Origin: Metamycoplasma hyosynoviae
Lineage (GTDB): Bacteria > Bacillota_I > Bacilli_A > Mycoplasmatales > Metamycoplasmataceae
Length of the DNA: 52,802 bases
Assembly (NCBI RefSeq): GCF_004365165.1
Contig: NZ_SOCH01000006.1
Location: forward strand, 19,263 to 72,064
Direction of reading: 5' to 3'
A program made the translations under genes and the position numbers. Below, one piece after another: positions 30,739 through 42,485 of this stretch. The notes beneath the pieces are model-generated. The model was given only the letters and a program-made list of their open reading frames with translations, was not told the DNA's origin and did no database searches. Within the stretch, counting starts at the first letter, position 1, and each line of letters opens with the position of its first letter.

Positions 30739-32172
30739 ATGGACACAACAACTAAAAAATCAAATAAAATTGTTGTAAATGGGGTATTAACTGGTTTATT
30801 CACTACACTGTTATTACTACTAGGGCTATTTGCATTAACAATTGCGATCGAAACCTATTTATTGGCTAAGATTCCAAAAATGTCAAGCTATTACAACTTT
30901 TTACAAAAAAACTTGTCATTCTTGTACACACCACTAACAAAATGACCAAAAATTGCTGCTTGATTATATCCAGGAATAACAGCACTATTATGCTTACTAA
31001 CCGGAATAACATTCTTTGTTGGAATTGCAAATGGTGCTAAATTAAAATCTGAATCAAAAGATGAAGATAAGAAAAAATCTATTAAAAAATCATTAAAAGT
31101 AGCTTACATCATATTTGCAGTACTATTCATTTTATTTGGTGCATTATGCTTAATTGTTTCGCTACTTTCAACCAATGCAAAAGTATTAAGCATATTAACA
31201 AAAGTAAAATTAGCTGATTTTATTACAACAAATAAAAACTTTGTACTAGTAAGTGGAGCAAGTAGAATTGCATTAGGATTTATCATAATTTTAGCTGGAA
31301 TATTAATTGCAAACAAAATTTATAAATCACAAGAAGTAGCTATTGCAAAACCTAAAAAAGTTAAAAAACAAGCTAATGCTACTGAAAATGTTTCATCACT
31401 AGATATTTCAGGTTATTCATTTGACACTTCTACTTCACAACCAGAAGTTCAAGTAGAAGAACCTAAACAAGTATACAAAAAAGAAACTTCAAATACTTTG
31501 ATGTTCCAATCACAATATGTATTTAAAGCTAGTTTAACTCCTGAAGATGATGTTAAAGAAACACTTCAAGAAGGTGAAACCGAACCTGATAGAACACTTG
31601 TTATTAAGTTGAAAAACTTAATAGATGTTTCAGTAGCTTCATCTGCTAAGTCAAGATTCGAAGAAGTTAAAACATTTATTGACCAAGCATTAAAGAAATA
31701 TTCATTCGAAAATACAACTACTTCTTGAACAAATGAACTTGTTATATTTAGATACAATAACTTACTTTTCAACCACAAAAAAGCAAGATTACTAAATATC
31801 TTGCTTGAAAGTGAATACTTCATCAAAAATGAACTTACTGGCAAACCTGAATATAAAGCTCTTTATGAAGAATTCAATTCATTTGTTGTTGAAGAATTTG
31901 ATAATTACAATAATTTAAATACCCTAGATCCAGTAAAAGAAACTATTAATAAATGCTTAACTAAATTTATGGTTATTAAGCTAAGATTAAGAGCTAAACA
32001 AACCAATAATCTTTCAATTAAATATGTAAATGAAAAAGATTTATATGAATTTGGAAACTCATTAATCAATGCTGCTGATAAGGCTATTTCTGATGAAAAT
32101 ATTCAAATGATTGAATCTATCACTACGAAATTAGAAGATCTAATTGGCAAATACAATAGTTTAGCAAAATAA
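30739..32172 (+). CDS. Membrane protein with large cytoplasmic C-terminal region
   Basis: 477 aa, unrecognised. Four hydrophobic helices in the first ~200 residues (GLFTTLLLLLGLFALTIAI; LYPGITALLCLLTGITFF; VAYIIFAVLFILFGALCLIV; IALGFIIILAGILIA), then a Lys/Val/Pro/Ser linker (~200-250) and a helical soluble domain of ~220 residues. Two TGA Trp codons. Ribosome site TAGGAG. Overlaps the next gene by 1 bp (TAATG), so the pair is translationally coupled. Confidence 0.75.
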
Positions 32173-32810
32173 TGAAAATTTCAAAAATCAAAACTATATT
32201 ATCAAACATACTATCAATATCTTTGATAATACTGTTTTTTTTACTAGGGCTTATTTTAGTACTTATAGGTACAAATGTAATACCTGCAAACCTTAAAAAA
32301 CCAGCTCAAATAACCTGTGATGTATTTGGTGGAATTTTCCTAGGATTATTTACTTTTGTGATTATTAAAATAATCACCATCTTAAAATCAGAAAATAGAC
32401 ACAAGAAAAATGCAATTGATTTAGATTTGTATTTGCAAGATGTTGTACCATCAGATGAACAAAAAAAACAACAATTAGCAAGTTTATTTAAAGATGCTCC
32501 TAAAGAAGATATAGAATCACGTAACATTTACTATTCATATTTATTTAGATTGTTTAGAAAAATATACCGTCGTCCAAATTTAGAAATTAAAGATTTAGAT
32601 TTAAAACACAAAATCGAAAAATTTATTATTGATATTAAACAAGCTTATGGTTATTTTGATGTTTATTTAGCAATTGAATTCACCCAATCAATAAACCGTA
32701 AAATCATATTGCGTGGTGAATATAAGCATTATAAAATTTACTTTGATACTATTCGTGAAATTCAAAGTTTTACCCATGATCTTGTAAAGAAAATGTTGGA
32801 ATTTAGTTAA
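32172..32810 (+). CDS. Small membrane protein coupled to its upstream neighbour
   Basis: 212 aa, unrecognised. Two N-terminal helices (ILSISLIILFFLLGLILVLI; IFLGLFTFVIIKIITIL), then a hydrophilic helical domain (SDEQKKQQLASLFKDAP ... FIIDIKQAYGYFDVYLAIEF). ATG overlaps the upstream stop. The shared layout of two helices plus a soluble helical domain with the preceding gene suggests that the pair forms a membrane complex (inference). Confidence 0.7.
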   Translation: MKISKIKTILSNILSISLIILFFLLGLILVLIGTNVIPANLKKPAQITCDVFGGIFLGLFTFVIIKIITILKSENRHKKNAIDLDLYLQDVVPSDEQKKQQLASLFKDAPKEDIESRNIYYSYLFRLFRKIYRRPNLEIKDLDLKHKIEKFIIDIKQAYGYFDVYLAIEFTQSINRKIILRGEYKHYKIYFDTIREIQSFTHDLVKKMLEFS

Positions 32811-32852
32811 CTAACTAAACCAAGAACTTAAATTAAATAAACTAAAACAATA

Positions 32853-32886
32853 AAAAAGCTACTCTCCATTGTCCAAGTAGCTTTTT
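32853..32886. terminator. Bidirectional terminator
   Basis: AAAAAGCTACT and AGTAGCTTTTT, loop CTCCATTGTCCA, between the convergent membrane-protein and DHH genes. Confidence 0.85.
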
Positions 32887-32912
32887 ATTTTTTTGACTTT
32901 CTTTAATTTTGA

Positions 32913-33902
32913 TTATTCATATTCAGCAGTATTTAACACTTCTGCTTGACAGTCTTTGATAATTAAAGGAATATAAGCCGAATTATGAATTTGTGCGCCA
33001 GATGCTCTATGATGTCCGCCTCCGCCTCATTTAACAGCAACATTACGCACACATGCTCCATTAGATCTAAATTCACATCTGATTTGGTTTTCTTTTTCTT
33101 GAGTAAAGAAAACTCAAATTTTGTTGTCATCTATTGAAGCTAGTGTTGAAGGTCTATTTCCTTGAAGAGGATCTAAAATGCCCATTTTCTTTTGATCTTC
33201 TAATGTAAAATAAAATCAAACAACTTGCTTTTCGATTTGCATATTTTGTTGAATGAAAGCATTTACTCTAATATCTTGCAATGTCTTTTTAGCCATTTCG
33301 GCATGGATTAAATCTTTTTTAGCACCAGCTTTTCAAAGTTCTGAAACAATATACATTGTTTTAGAACTTGTTGAATTAGTAGTTAATCTCACTGAATCAG
33401 TGTAAATGCCTAAATATAAATAAGTTGCAGCTAGTTCATTTATTTTTCAATTTAAACCAAGTGCAAGTTCAGCAACTTGTTGAGCTGCTGCGGGAGCTTC
33501 AGATTCTACTCAACGAATTGAAGCATATAAATCATCATCATTAGGGTGATGGTCTATTCTAATAACATCAGTGAAGATTTTATTATCAAGCAATTCACGG
33601 CATTCTAAACGTTCTTTAAAATTGGCATCTACTATAATAGCAAGTGAGTTTTTGATTGGTTTGTTCTTGATTTCATCCATTTTGAAATCTAGATAACTAA
33701 ATGAACCTTTGCTATTTCCTACAGTCAACACTTTCTTTTTAGGAAAGTTTTCCAAAATCAAATTCTTCATTCCAAACTGAGATCCCAAACAATCTCCATC
33801 AGGACGAATGTGGTGAAACACAACAATAGTTTCGTAGGTTTTAATTTTTTCTTCTATAGCTTTAAATAAATTTAATTTTTCTTGACTAATTGTTAGACTC
33901 AT
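32913..33902 (-). CDS. DHH/DHHA1 phosphoesterase, tandem paralogue A
   Basis: 329-aa NrnA/MgpA-like DHH enzyme. Seen: motif I FHHIRPDGDCLGSQFGM, motif II AIIVDANF, DHH motif RIDHHPNDD, a helical linker, and DHHA1 signature KWGGGGHRASGAQI. Expected to degrade oligoribonucleotides or pAp. Follows paralogue B on the same strand with a 17-bp overlap, so the two are cotranscribed. TGA Trp codons throughout. Confidence 0.88.
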
Positions 33903-34866
33903 ATTTAATAACCTCTTCTTGCAATTCTTTAACTAATTTCATCATTTCTTTTTTGTTATGTACTGTTGCACCAGATGCAAATGCATGGCCTCCGCCTGGA
34001 GCGTATTTTCTACATATTTCATTAATAGTTATACTATTACTTCTTACTCTAACTCTTATACTTCCATCAGGAAGGTCGATGAAAAATAGTCAAATTTTAC
34101 AATCACCTATATTTGATAAAATACCTACATCATTAGCTTGATTTGAATCAAGTTTAAATTTCTTTTGAATTTTCTTAGTTACGTGGAAATATAAAACCTT
34201 ACCCAATTTTTTATAATTTAATAAAACATAAGCTGAGAATCTAACTTTCTTTTCGTCTCTATAAGACATTGGCAAATTGATATCTCACACTCTAAAATTA
34301 GGTGCTTTGTGTAAATATGTCATAACTTCAAAAGTTCTTTTAGAAACAGCATCATATTGAAATCTACCTGAATCAGTGTAAATTGCTAGATATGTATATC
34401 TAGCAGCTTGATCTGTTACTTTTCATTTAGCATTCATTGCAATATAAGCTACTTGTTCACCTGAGGCTATATAATCTTCATTTTCTCAAGTGTAGTCATA
34501 ATCAATATCAGGTGTTTCTGGGTGATGGTCGATACGAAGCGTTTTAGTGAATTTCTTTTGTACTAAATATTCAGAAAATTGAATACGATTGCTATTGTTT
34601 GCATCTACTACTACACCTAGTGAGTTTTCCAAATACTTTTTATCAATTTCTTCAAATTTATCGTGTTTAAAATTCATAAAAGGAAATGAACCAATTGCGT
34701 CTCCTAATACAAAAACATTTTTATCTGGATAATTAGTTTTAATAAATTCAGCTAATCCAAACTGAGATCCCAAACAATCTCCATCAGGACGAATGTGGTG
34801 AAATATAAATATATTTTTATGACTTTCAATAGCTTCAACTGCTATCTTTCAGTTTCCTTTTTCCAT
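33886..34866 (-). CDS. DHH/DHHA1 phosphoesterase, tandem paralogue B
   Basis: 326-aa partner of the preceding gene and first in its operon (AAGGAG ribosome site ahead of ATG 34866). Seen: FHHIRPDGDCLGSQFGL, VVVDANN, RIDHHPETP, and PGGGHAFASGATV as the DHHA1 signature, with one Gly fewer than in paralogue A. A 48-bp DNA block over motif I is identical to that of paralogue A (33771-33818 and 34756-34803), although the rest has diverged. Confidence 0.88.
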
Positions 34867-35058
34867 TTTTCTTCTCCTTAATTATTTTGTTAATTTAATT
34901 ATCATTACTTAATTTTTAAAGTTAAAATAGCAAATTTATTTCTATGTATAAATAATAACAAACTAGAACAAAAAAATGCAAATAAATAAATTTAAGATGA
35001 GAACATTATGCTTTAAAAAGCACTCTAAAAAATCCATAATAAACTTATTTTGCGTAAA

Positions 35059-35093
35059 AAAATATCAAGGGGTTTTTATTGTCTTGATATTTT
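35059..35093 (-). terminator. Terminator of gapA
   Basis: AAAATATCAAG / CTTGATATTTT stem; on the minus strand it is followed by a T-run, 50 bp after the gapA stop. The remaining ~190 bp to the DHH operon start shows nothing else. Confidence 0.75.
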
Positions 35094-35143
35094 CTTGGCT
35101 TTATAACTACTATAAATAGTAGTTTAAATGGAGCGAAATATTA

Positions 35144-36163
<1,020 letters not shown>

Positions 36164-36234
36164 TTATGTTTTTGGTATTAGTAATTATATAGCAAAATAC
36201 TTACTTTTTCACTAGCGTGTAAAAATTCAAAATT

Positions 36235-36277
36235 AAAAAGATGGAAGTTAGCATTTAAAACTGCATCCCATCTTTTT
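36235..36277 (-). terminator. Terminator of the OFF-state lipoprotein gene
   Basis: AAAAAGATGG / CCATCTTTTT stem with U-run on the minus strand, 25 bp past the stop. Confidence 0.75.
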
Positions 36278-36301
36278 GAATGATTTAAAGTGAATAATAG
36301 A

Positions 36302-39101
36302 TTATTCTTCGAATAATTCTTGTTCAAATATTTCTGTATCTAATGTTCCATCTTTTAAAAATAATTTTCACTTGGCAATTCATTTATTACCTTCTTTTAC
36401 TAATAAGATACCTCTAGCATTACCTCCGATATCTTCAGCTTTTCATATATTAACTATTTCCTTCTTACCATGTGTATTGACTTCGCTACTTATACTAGAA
36501 TTTCTAATTGATAGACCTTCTATTTCTTGTCCATCACTTTTAGTGTAGAAAATACCTTTTTTAACTACCAATAATCTTTTTCCACTATATTCCCTCATAT
36601 CATTAATAAATTGTTGAATCATTGTTTCTTTTAAAGAAGTATTTACAGCAATTAATGATTTAGAAGAGGATTCATTATAAAGTTCTTGCAATTTATATTT
36701 TTTAGTTGTAGTTTCTTCTTTTTTAAAATCAGTTTCTTCTTTTGTAATTTCTTTTTCAGGAGTTGAAGGATTGGTTAAATCCTTTAAGGTTACTTTAACT
36801 ACCAGTTTACCTTCTTTATTGTCGGGAACTAAAACAATTTTTACAACTTCAATAGCACCTTTGTATTCTTCTTTGATATTTATTTTTACATTTTTTTCAA
36901 CTACTGTTGAAGGAAATACATTTTGTTTTACTATTCCCTCAAATGTTAAATCAAAACTAGTTTCGGCTATATTGTTAAAATCAAGGTTAGCTTTTTTAAA
37001 ACCTGTAACATCAAATTCTTTTGAAACTACTTCACTACCTTTCGTTAGAGTGACTTTAATTTTAACTACACCATTGTATTTATCTTTAGATAGAATGTCA
37101 ATTTTTTGTTCTATGCCAACTGGAGGACCATAACTAACATTATCCTTAACAAGTTTGAATGTACTTTCAACAACTTGATCGGCTTCTACATTTTCCTTAC
37201 CTTCATATTGAATTGACATACCATTAAATTCTTTAGCAAGTTCTTCTTGTTTAAATCCAGTAATTTTAGTTTCAACTATTTTTGAAGTGTATTTATTGCT
37301 TTTGATTTCAATTTCAACTTTATATTTAATTATTAATTGTGCGTGTTCAGCATCTTGAATGAAATCAGTGATAATAAAAGTAGCAGGAATATTTTGAAGT
37401 TTTGCAACTGGTAATATAACATTTTCTTTTTGCGTATTATCAACATTTATTGTTGATTTTTCAGGATAATCAAAATTATCTTTATTGTCTTCTGCAAGTT
37501 TATCAATAGAAGCTTGGTCAATAATTTCAAATTTTAGTTCGTTAGTTTCACTTTGCTTGGTGTCATATATTCTTTTTCAGGTTTTACCATCTTTGTAGTT
37601 TTTAGCAAGTGTTACATAGGCTTTGTAATTACCATTTGGAAGTTTTATTAATTTACCCTTTGTTCCAAAAGTAGTTCCAAATGTTCATCCAACAGTTTTG
37701 ATATCTAAAATTGGTTTTTTATCAGAACTGTCATATCTTTTGTCAAAGAATTTCTCACTTTTAAAATCATAAAATATTTCAGCTTCAGTTTGACTACCTG
37801 AAAATAATGCTTCAACAGCAGCTTTAGCTTCTTGTGTTTGTACTAAACCAATATTTTTAACTTTTTCCCTTTGTTTTATGATTACTTCATAATCTGACTT
37901 GAAGCATTCAAGTTTAAATTCTTTTGGAAGTGATTTTGAATCTTTTTTAGCTGTGATTACTATAGTACGATAACCATTATCATAATTATCTTTGGTTGCA
38001 TTTTCGTTTTTAAATTTAGTGATATATTTAAAACCTTCTTTTTTACCATCTAATTTAAATTTAGCAATTTCTAAATCACCAGCATCTATTTTTTAAGTGC
38101 TTCTTCTCCACCATCATATGATAAAGTTACAGCATTAAGTGCGTTTTGCAATGCTTTTTCTTCTGGAGTAGAAGCTTCAGCTTCTTTAAAGCCTTCGATT
38201 TCTAATCCACGTCTATTTGAAATTAAATTAGAAGTTTTATTTTTTAAACGGAAATATACTTTGAGAATTTTTGAATCAGTATCACTTACAGATCAAGATT
38301 TTTCTACAATTTCATATTTTGAAGGATCATCTATGATGCCTGCAATTGTAGGGATTGTAAAATTTAAATCAGCTTCTTTTGCATCTTTAGCAAATTTATT
38401 GCTTTTATCGTTAACATTAACTGTGACTTTTCATAATGCAATGTTAAGAATTTTTAATTCCTCTTCTTGCTCTGGTGAAAGTGTTTTGAAACCTGTAATT
38501 GAAAAGTTTGCTGCTTTTGATAAAACACCGCTTTGCTTATGTTTTAGTCTAATTGTTACATTAAGTTTAGTTTTGTTGGTTTTATCAACTTTCGGTTTTA
38601 TAGAAATTTCAAATACACTTTTATCAATAGGAGTAGTTTCTGTAACTTTGATGTCACTATCAGTAATAGCACTAGCAATTTTATCGCTGTGATTATCTAC
38701 TGAAACACCACCAATTTTTTCAAGTTCTTTAGCTAAAAGACTTTTAATTTCATCACTAGATTGACTTGGGTTAGTTTTAAAGCCTTTAATAGTAAATAGT
38801 TTTTGAGCTATAGTACCCCTTTTGATATTTTTTAGTACAACTAGCACTTCTAGTGTTGTAGGGTCAGTATCACTAACTTGGTGAGTTTGAGTGGCAGTGA
38901 ACACTGATGTTCGATAACTTGTGATTTTTATATCTGAATCAGTTACTTCACTAGCGAATTTATCTAATGTAGTTACAGAAACTTTGATCTGTCTTATCTC
39001 ACTTTCGGGGTCCTCATTAGAACATGATGCAGCTAACAAGGGAATAATTGTGGGGGGGTCATTACTGCAGATAATAGAATTATCTTGACTTTTTTGTTCA
39101 T
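36302..39101 (-). pseudogene. Variable surface lipoprotein, long paralogue, phase-OFF and frameshifted
   Basis: Intended product ~930 aa: signal peptide MNKKVKIILLSAVMTPP, lipobox AASC, repeated beta modules ending ..IKGF, ITGF, IEGF, ITGF, VTGF, and the conserved C-terminal domain (KRLLVVKKGIFYTK, then IAKWKLFLKDG). Two lesions are visible. First, the poly-C tract in the signal codons has seven C (39052-39058) instead of eight, so translation ends after 22 residues at TAG; one more C restores the lipoprotein frame. Second, relative to the intact paralogue one base is missing near 38088 (AAAAAATAG instead of AAAAAATTAG), which creates an in-frame TAG at 38086-38088 even in the ON state. Downstream frames are otherwise open and well conserved, so the damage is recent. 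Confidence 0.85.
39052..39058 (-). repeat. Poly-C tract, C7 (OFF)
   Basis: Seven C on the coding strand within codons 15-17 of the signal sequence. Register with C7 leads to a stop six codons later; C8 gives TPPTIIPLLAASC. Confidence 0.85.
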
Positions 39102-39137
39102 AAATTTAGTTATATTTCCTCATAATATTTTACTTGT

Positions 39138-39159
39138 CATTTATTTGTAAAAATAAATG
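39138..39159 (-). promoter_or_regulatory. 5'-leader hairpin of the OFF-state lipoprotein gene
   Basis: CATTTATTT / AAATAAATG, 9-bp stem with 4-base loop, 37 bp upstream of the ATG; GAGGAAAT ribosome site in between. The 74 bp from the start codon through this hairpin (39099-39172) are identical to 42099-42172. Confidence 0.55.
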
Positions 39160-39243
39160 CAATATATAAATTCTAATATAAAAATCTCCTTTATATAAGC
39201 ATAATTTTTTCTGTTGGGTTACTTTTACAAAAACAAAAAAATT

Positions 39244-39284
39244 AAAAAGATGAACATTTGTATTCAAACTCCATTCATCTTTTT
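39244..39284 (-). terminator. Terminator of the ON-state lipoprotein gene
   Basis: AAAAAGATGAA / TTCATCTTTTT stem with U-run on the minus strand. Confidence 0.8.
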
Positions 39285-39314
39285 AATTTAAGAAAGTATT
39301 AATTTATTTTTTAT

Positions 39315-42101
39315 TTATTGAAATAGTATTTGTTCATATACTTTATCATCAATTTTATTATTAGAAAGAACTAATCTTCATCTAGCAATTCATTTATTTT
39401 CTTCTTTTGTAAGAGCAATACCTTTGATAGAACCATCGCCATCAGCATCTTTAGCAATATTATATTTTCCGCCATGAGTTAAAACTTTATTTTTTAAAGA
39501 TTCATCAGAAATTGAAATACCTTCTATTTTTGTACCGCCAGTACCTTTAGTATAAAATGCACCTGATTTATATGCTAAATATCTTCTTCCACTACTTTTT
39601 GGATCCATATTTTCAAATGATTGAATAATACTATCTCTTTGACTTTCATCAACTTTGATTAGTTGTCCTGATTCAGATAAAGGATATAATTCTGGCAGTT
39701 TATAGTCTTTAGTTGGAGCTGTATTATTTTTGAATCCTGATTCTTCTTTTTCAACTACTTTTATAGTGTTGGGATTATTAATCAAATCTTTTAGTGTTAT
39801 TTTTATCTTTAAAGTTCCATTTGTATTATTTGGTTCTAATTCAATTTTTTCAAGGCTAATAGCTGATTTGTATTCATCTTTTATGGTAACTTTTACATTT
39901 GATTGATTTACTACTGAAGGTAATGTATTAGGTTTATCAATTCCTTCAAGTTTTAATTCAAAACTGTTGTCAGCTTCTGTATTGAAATCAAAGTTTTTCT
40001 TTTTGAAATCTTCAACTACAAATTCTTTTGAAGCACTATCTGTATCTTTTTTCAATGTAACTACAACAGTTACTGTACCTTTATATTTATCTTTAGAAAC
40101 TATTTTTATTTCTTTTGTTATGCCACTAGTTGGTGTGTAATCACTGCCATTTTTCTTTAATTTGAACTGATCTTCTTGAACACTATCAACTTCAGTTGAT
40201 GATTTATTTTCGTAATCTACAGTTAATCCTACAAATTCTTTACCTAATGTATTTTCTTTAAAACCTACAATTTCAGTTTGAACTTCTTTTGAAGTAATTT
40301 TTTTGCTTTGGTAATCAATTTCAGCTTGGTATTTTACGATTAGTTTTGAATGTTCAGCATCTTTTTGCAAACTTGTGATGTTGAATTTAATAGGTATATT
40401 TTTGATTTTTACTTCAGGTAATTTGATTTTATCTTGTGTAACTTGATCTACAGTAATGGTTTGCTTTTCAGGATAATCAAAATTATTCTTATTTTCTTCT
40501 GCTATTTTATCAAGTGCAGCTTGATCGATAATTTCAAAACTTAATTCTTTGGTTTCAAGTTGTCTATTATCATAAATGTAATTTCATTGATTATTTACTT
40601 TATAACTTTTAGCCAATGTAACATATGCCTTATATTTATTTTCACCGGTTTTCTTCAATTTACCTTTTCCAAATATTGTGTTATGAGCTCAAGTAATTGC
40701 TGACATATCTAAAATAGGTTTTTTATCAGTTTCAGTGTATTTTTTATTGAAATATGTTTTACCAGTAAAATCATAGAATATTTCAACTTCATCTTGTGAA
40801 CCTGAAAACATAGATTCAACAACTTCTTTGGTTTCAGAAGTTTGCATAAGATCAATAGTTTTAACTTTTTCTCTTTGCTTTATGATTACATCATAATCTG
40901 ATTTGAAGCATTCAAGTTTAAATTCTCTAGAAAGTGATTTTGAATCTTTTTTAACTGTGATTACAATAGTTCTATAACCATTATTGTAATTATCTTTAGT
41001 TGCATTTTCGTTTTTGAATTTAGTGGTATATTCAAAACCTTCTTTTTTACCATCTAATTTAACTTTATCAATTTTTAAATCACCAGCATCTAATTTTTTA
41101 AGCGCTTCTTCTCCACCATCATATGATAAAGTTACAGCATTGAGTGCATCTTGCAATGCTTTTTCTTCAGGTGTAGAAGCTTCAGCTTCTTTAAAACCTT
41201 CTACTTTTAATTTTCGTTTATTTGATACTAAACCAGTTTCTTTATGTTTTAATCGGAAATATATTTCTAGAATTCTTGAATCGTCTTTATTTATAGATCA
41301 AGATTTTTCTATTATCTCATATTTTGTAGGATCATCAATTAAACCAGGTAGTGTAGGGATTGTAAATTTTAATTCAGATTCCTCTACATCTTTTGCAAAT
41401 TTATTTTCTTTGCCTTCAACATCAACAGTAACTTTTTTTGATGCGTTTTCAAGATTTTTAAGTTGTTGTTCTTCTTCGGGTGTTGTATTTTTGAAACCTG
41501 TGATTTCAAATTCTTTTTTTACTTTTGATATAAAACCACTTTGTTTATGTTTTAATCTAATTGTAACTTTAAGTTTAGTTCTATCTTTACTATCAAACCC
41601 TAGAGTTATTAAATATTCAAATACACTTTTATCAATAGGAGTAGTTTCTGTAACTTTAACATCATTAGTTGTAATAGTGTTAACTAATTTATTTGTGTGG
41701 TTTTCTACAGAAACACCACTAATTTTTTCAATTTCTTTATTTAAAGTGTCTTTTATTTCATCAGTAGGATCAGCTTTAAAACCTTTGATAGTAAAGAGCT
41801 TTGTTGCTTTAGTACCCTTTTTGTTGTTTTTTAATTCTACAAGTACTTCTAATGTAGTGGGATCTTCTGAACTCACTTGGTGAGTTTGAGTAGCAGTAAA
41901 TACTGAAGGACTATAGCCAGTAATTTTTATATCTGCATCAACTACATCTTTTGCAAATTTATCTAGTGAAGTTATTGAAACTTTAACTTTTTTAATTTCA
42001 CTTGCTGGATCTTGATTAGCACATGAAATTGCTAATAAAGGAATGCAAGTGGGGGGGGTGATTAATGAAGATAATAGAATTATCTTGCTCTGTTTAGTCA
42101 T
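39315..42101 (-). CDS. Variable surface lipoprotein, long paralogue, phase-ON
   Basis: 928 aa. Signal MTKQSKIILLSSLITPPTCI with lipobox AISC (Cys27). The ectodomain is a chain of about eight beta-rich modules of 80-110 residues, most ending in a hydrophobic-x-GF motif (TIKGFKA, EITGFKN, KVEGFKE, EIVGFKE, VVEDFKK, EESGFKN), followed by a C-terminal domain with YKLPELYPLSESGQLI and YLAYKSGAFYTK shared by all three paralogues. The poly-C tract (C8 at 42051-42058) is in frame. Trp codons are TGA. Surface-exposed by its signal; probably an antigen or adhesin. Modules resemble mycoplasma lipoprotein-17-type repeats, by memory only. Confidence 0.88.
42051..42058 (-). repeat. Poly-C tract, C8 (ON)
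   Basis: Eight C on the coding strand over codons Thr15-Pro-Pro-Thr18. One base more or less would put the gene out of frame. Confidence 0.85.
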
Positions 42102-42137
42102 AAATTTAGTTATATTTCCTCATAATATTTTACTTGT

Positions 42138-42159
42138 CATTTATTTGTAAAAATAAATG
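42138..42159 (-). promoter_or_regulatory. 5'-leader hairpin of the ON-state lipoprotein gene
   Basis: Same 9-bp CATTTATTT / AAATAAATG hairpin as at 39138, at the same distance from the ATG. Confidence 0.55.
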
Positions 42160-42339
42160 CAATATATAAATTTTATAAGAAAATTTGGCTTTATATAAGC
42201 ATTATTTTTTTCTTGCTATGCTTTTATGCAAAAATAAAAAAATAAAAGAAATTTAAATGTTGAAACTAGTTATGGAAGTTATGAAAATCTTTAAAAATTT
42301 AATTTTTTAAAAAAAAATAAAAAAAACTTTATTTTTATG

Positions 42340-42345
42340 TATAAT
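42340..42345 (+). promoter_or_regulatory. -10 element of 5S rRNA
   Basis: TATAAT ending 7 bp before the 5S 5' end. Confidence 0.6.
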
Positions 42346-42352
42346 ATTTTCC

Positions 42353-42451
42353 AGCAACCATAACGAAGGGGTTCCACCTGATACCATTCCGAACTCAGCA
42401 GTTAAGACCTTCGGTGCCGACGATACCAATAGGGAAAATAGGGCGTTGCTT
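42353..42451 (+). rRNA. rrf: 5S ribosomal RNA, unlinked
   Basis: Ends AGCAAC and GTTGCT pair as helix I. Contains the conserved TTCCACCTGATACCATTCC and GAACTCAGCAGTTAAG blocks of bacterial 5S. About 99 nt, short as in mollicutes. No 16S or 23S nearby. Followed by a T-run. Confidence 0.93.
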
Positions 42452-42485
42452 TTTTTATTTTGTTTTATGCTAAAATAAAAGCATT

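Noticed and set aside
41014-41883. Plus-strand 289-residue frame across the ON lipoprotein
   Set aside because: Antisense shadow of repeated Lys/Glu/Asp codons; a similar shadow occurs at 38261-38692 opposite the paralogue. No ribosome site.
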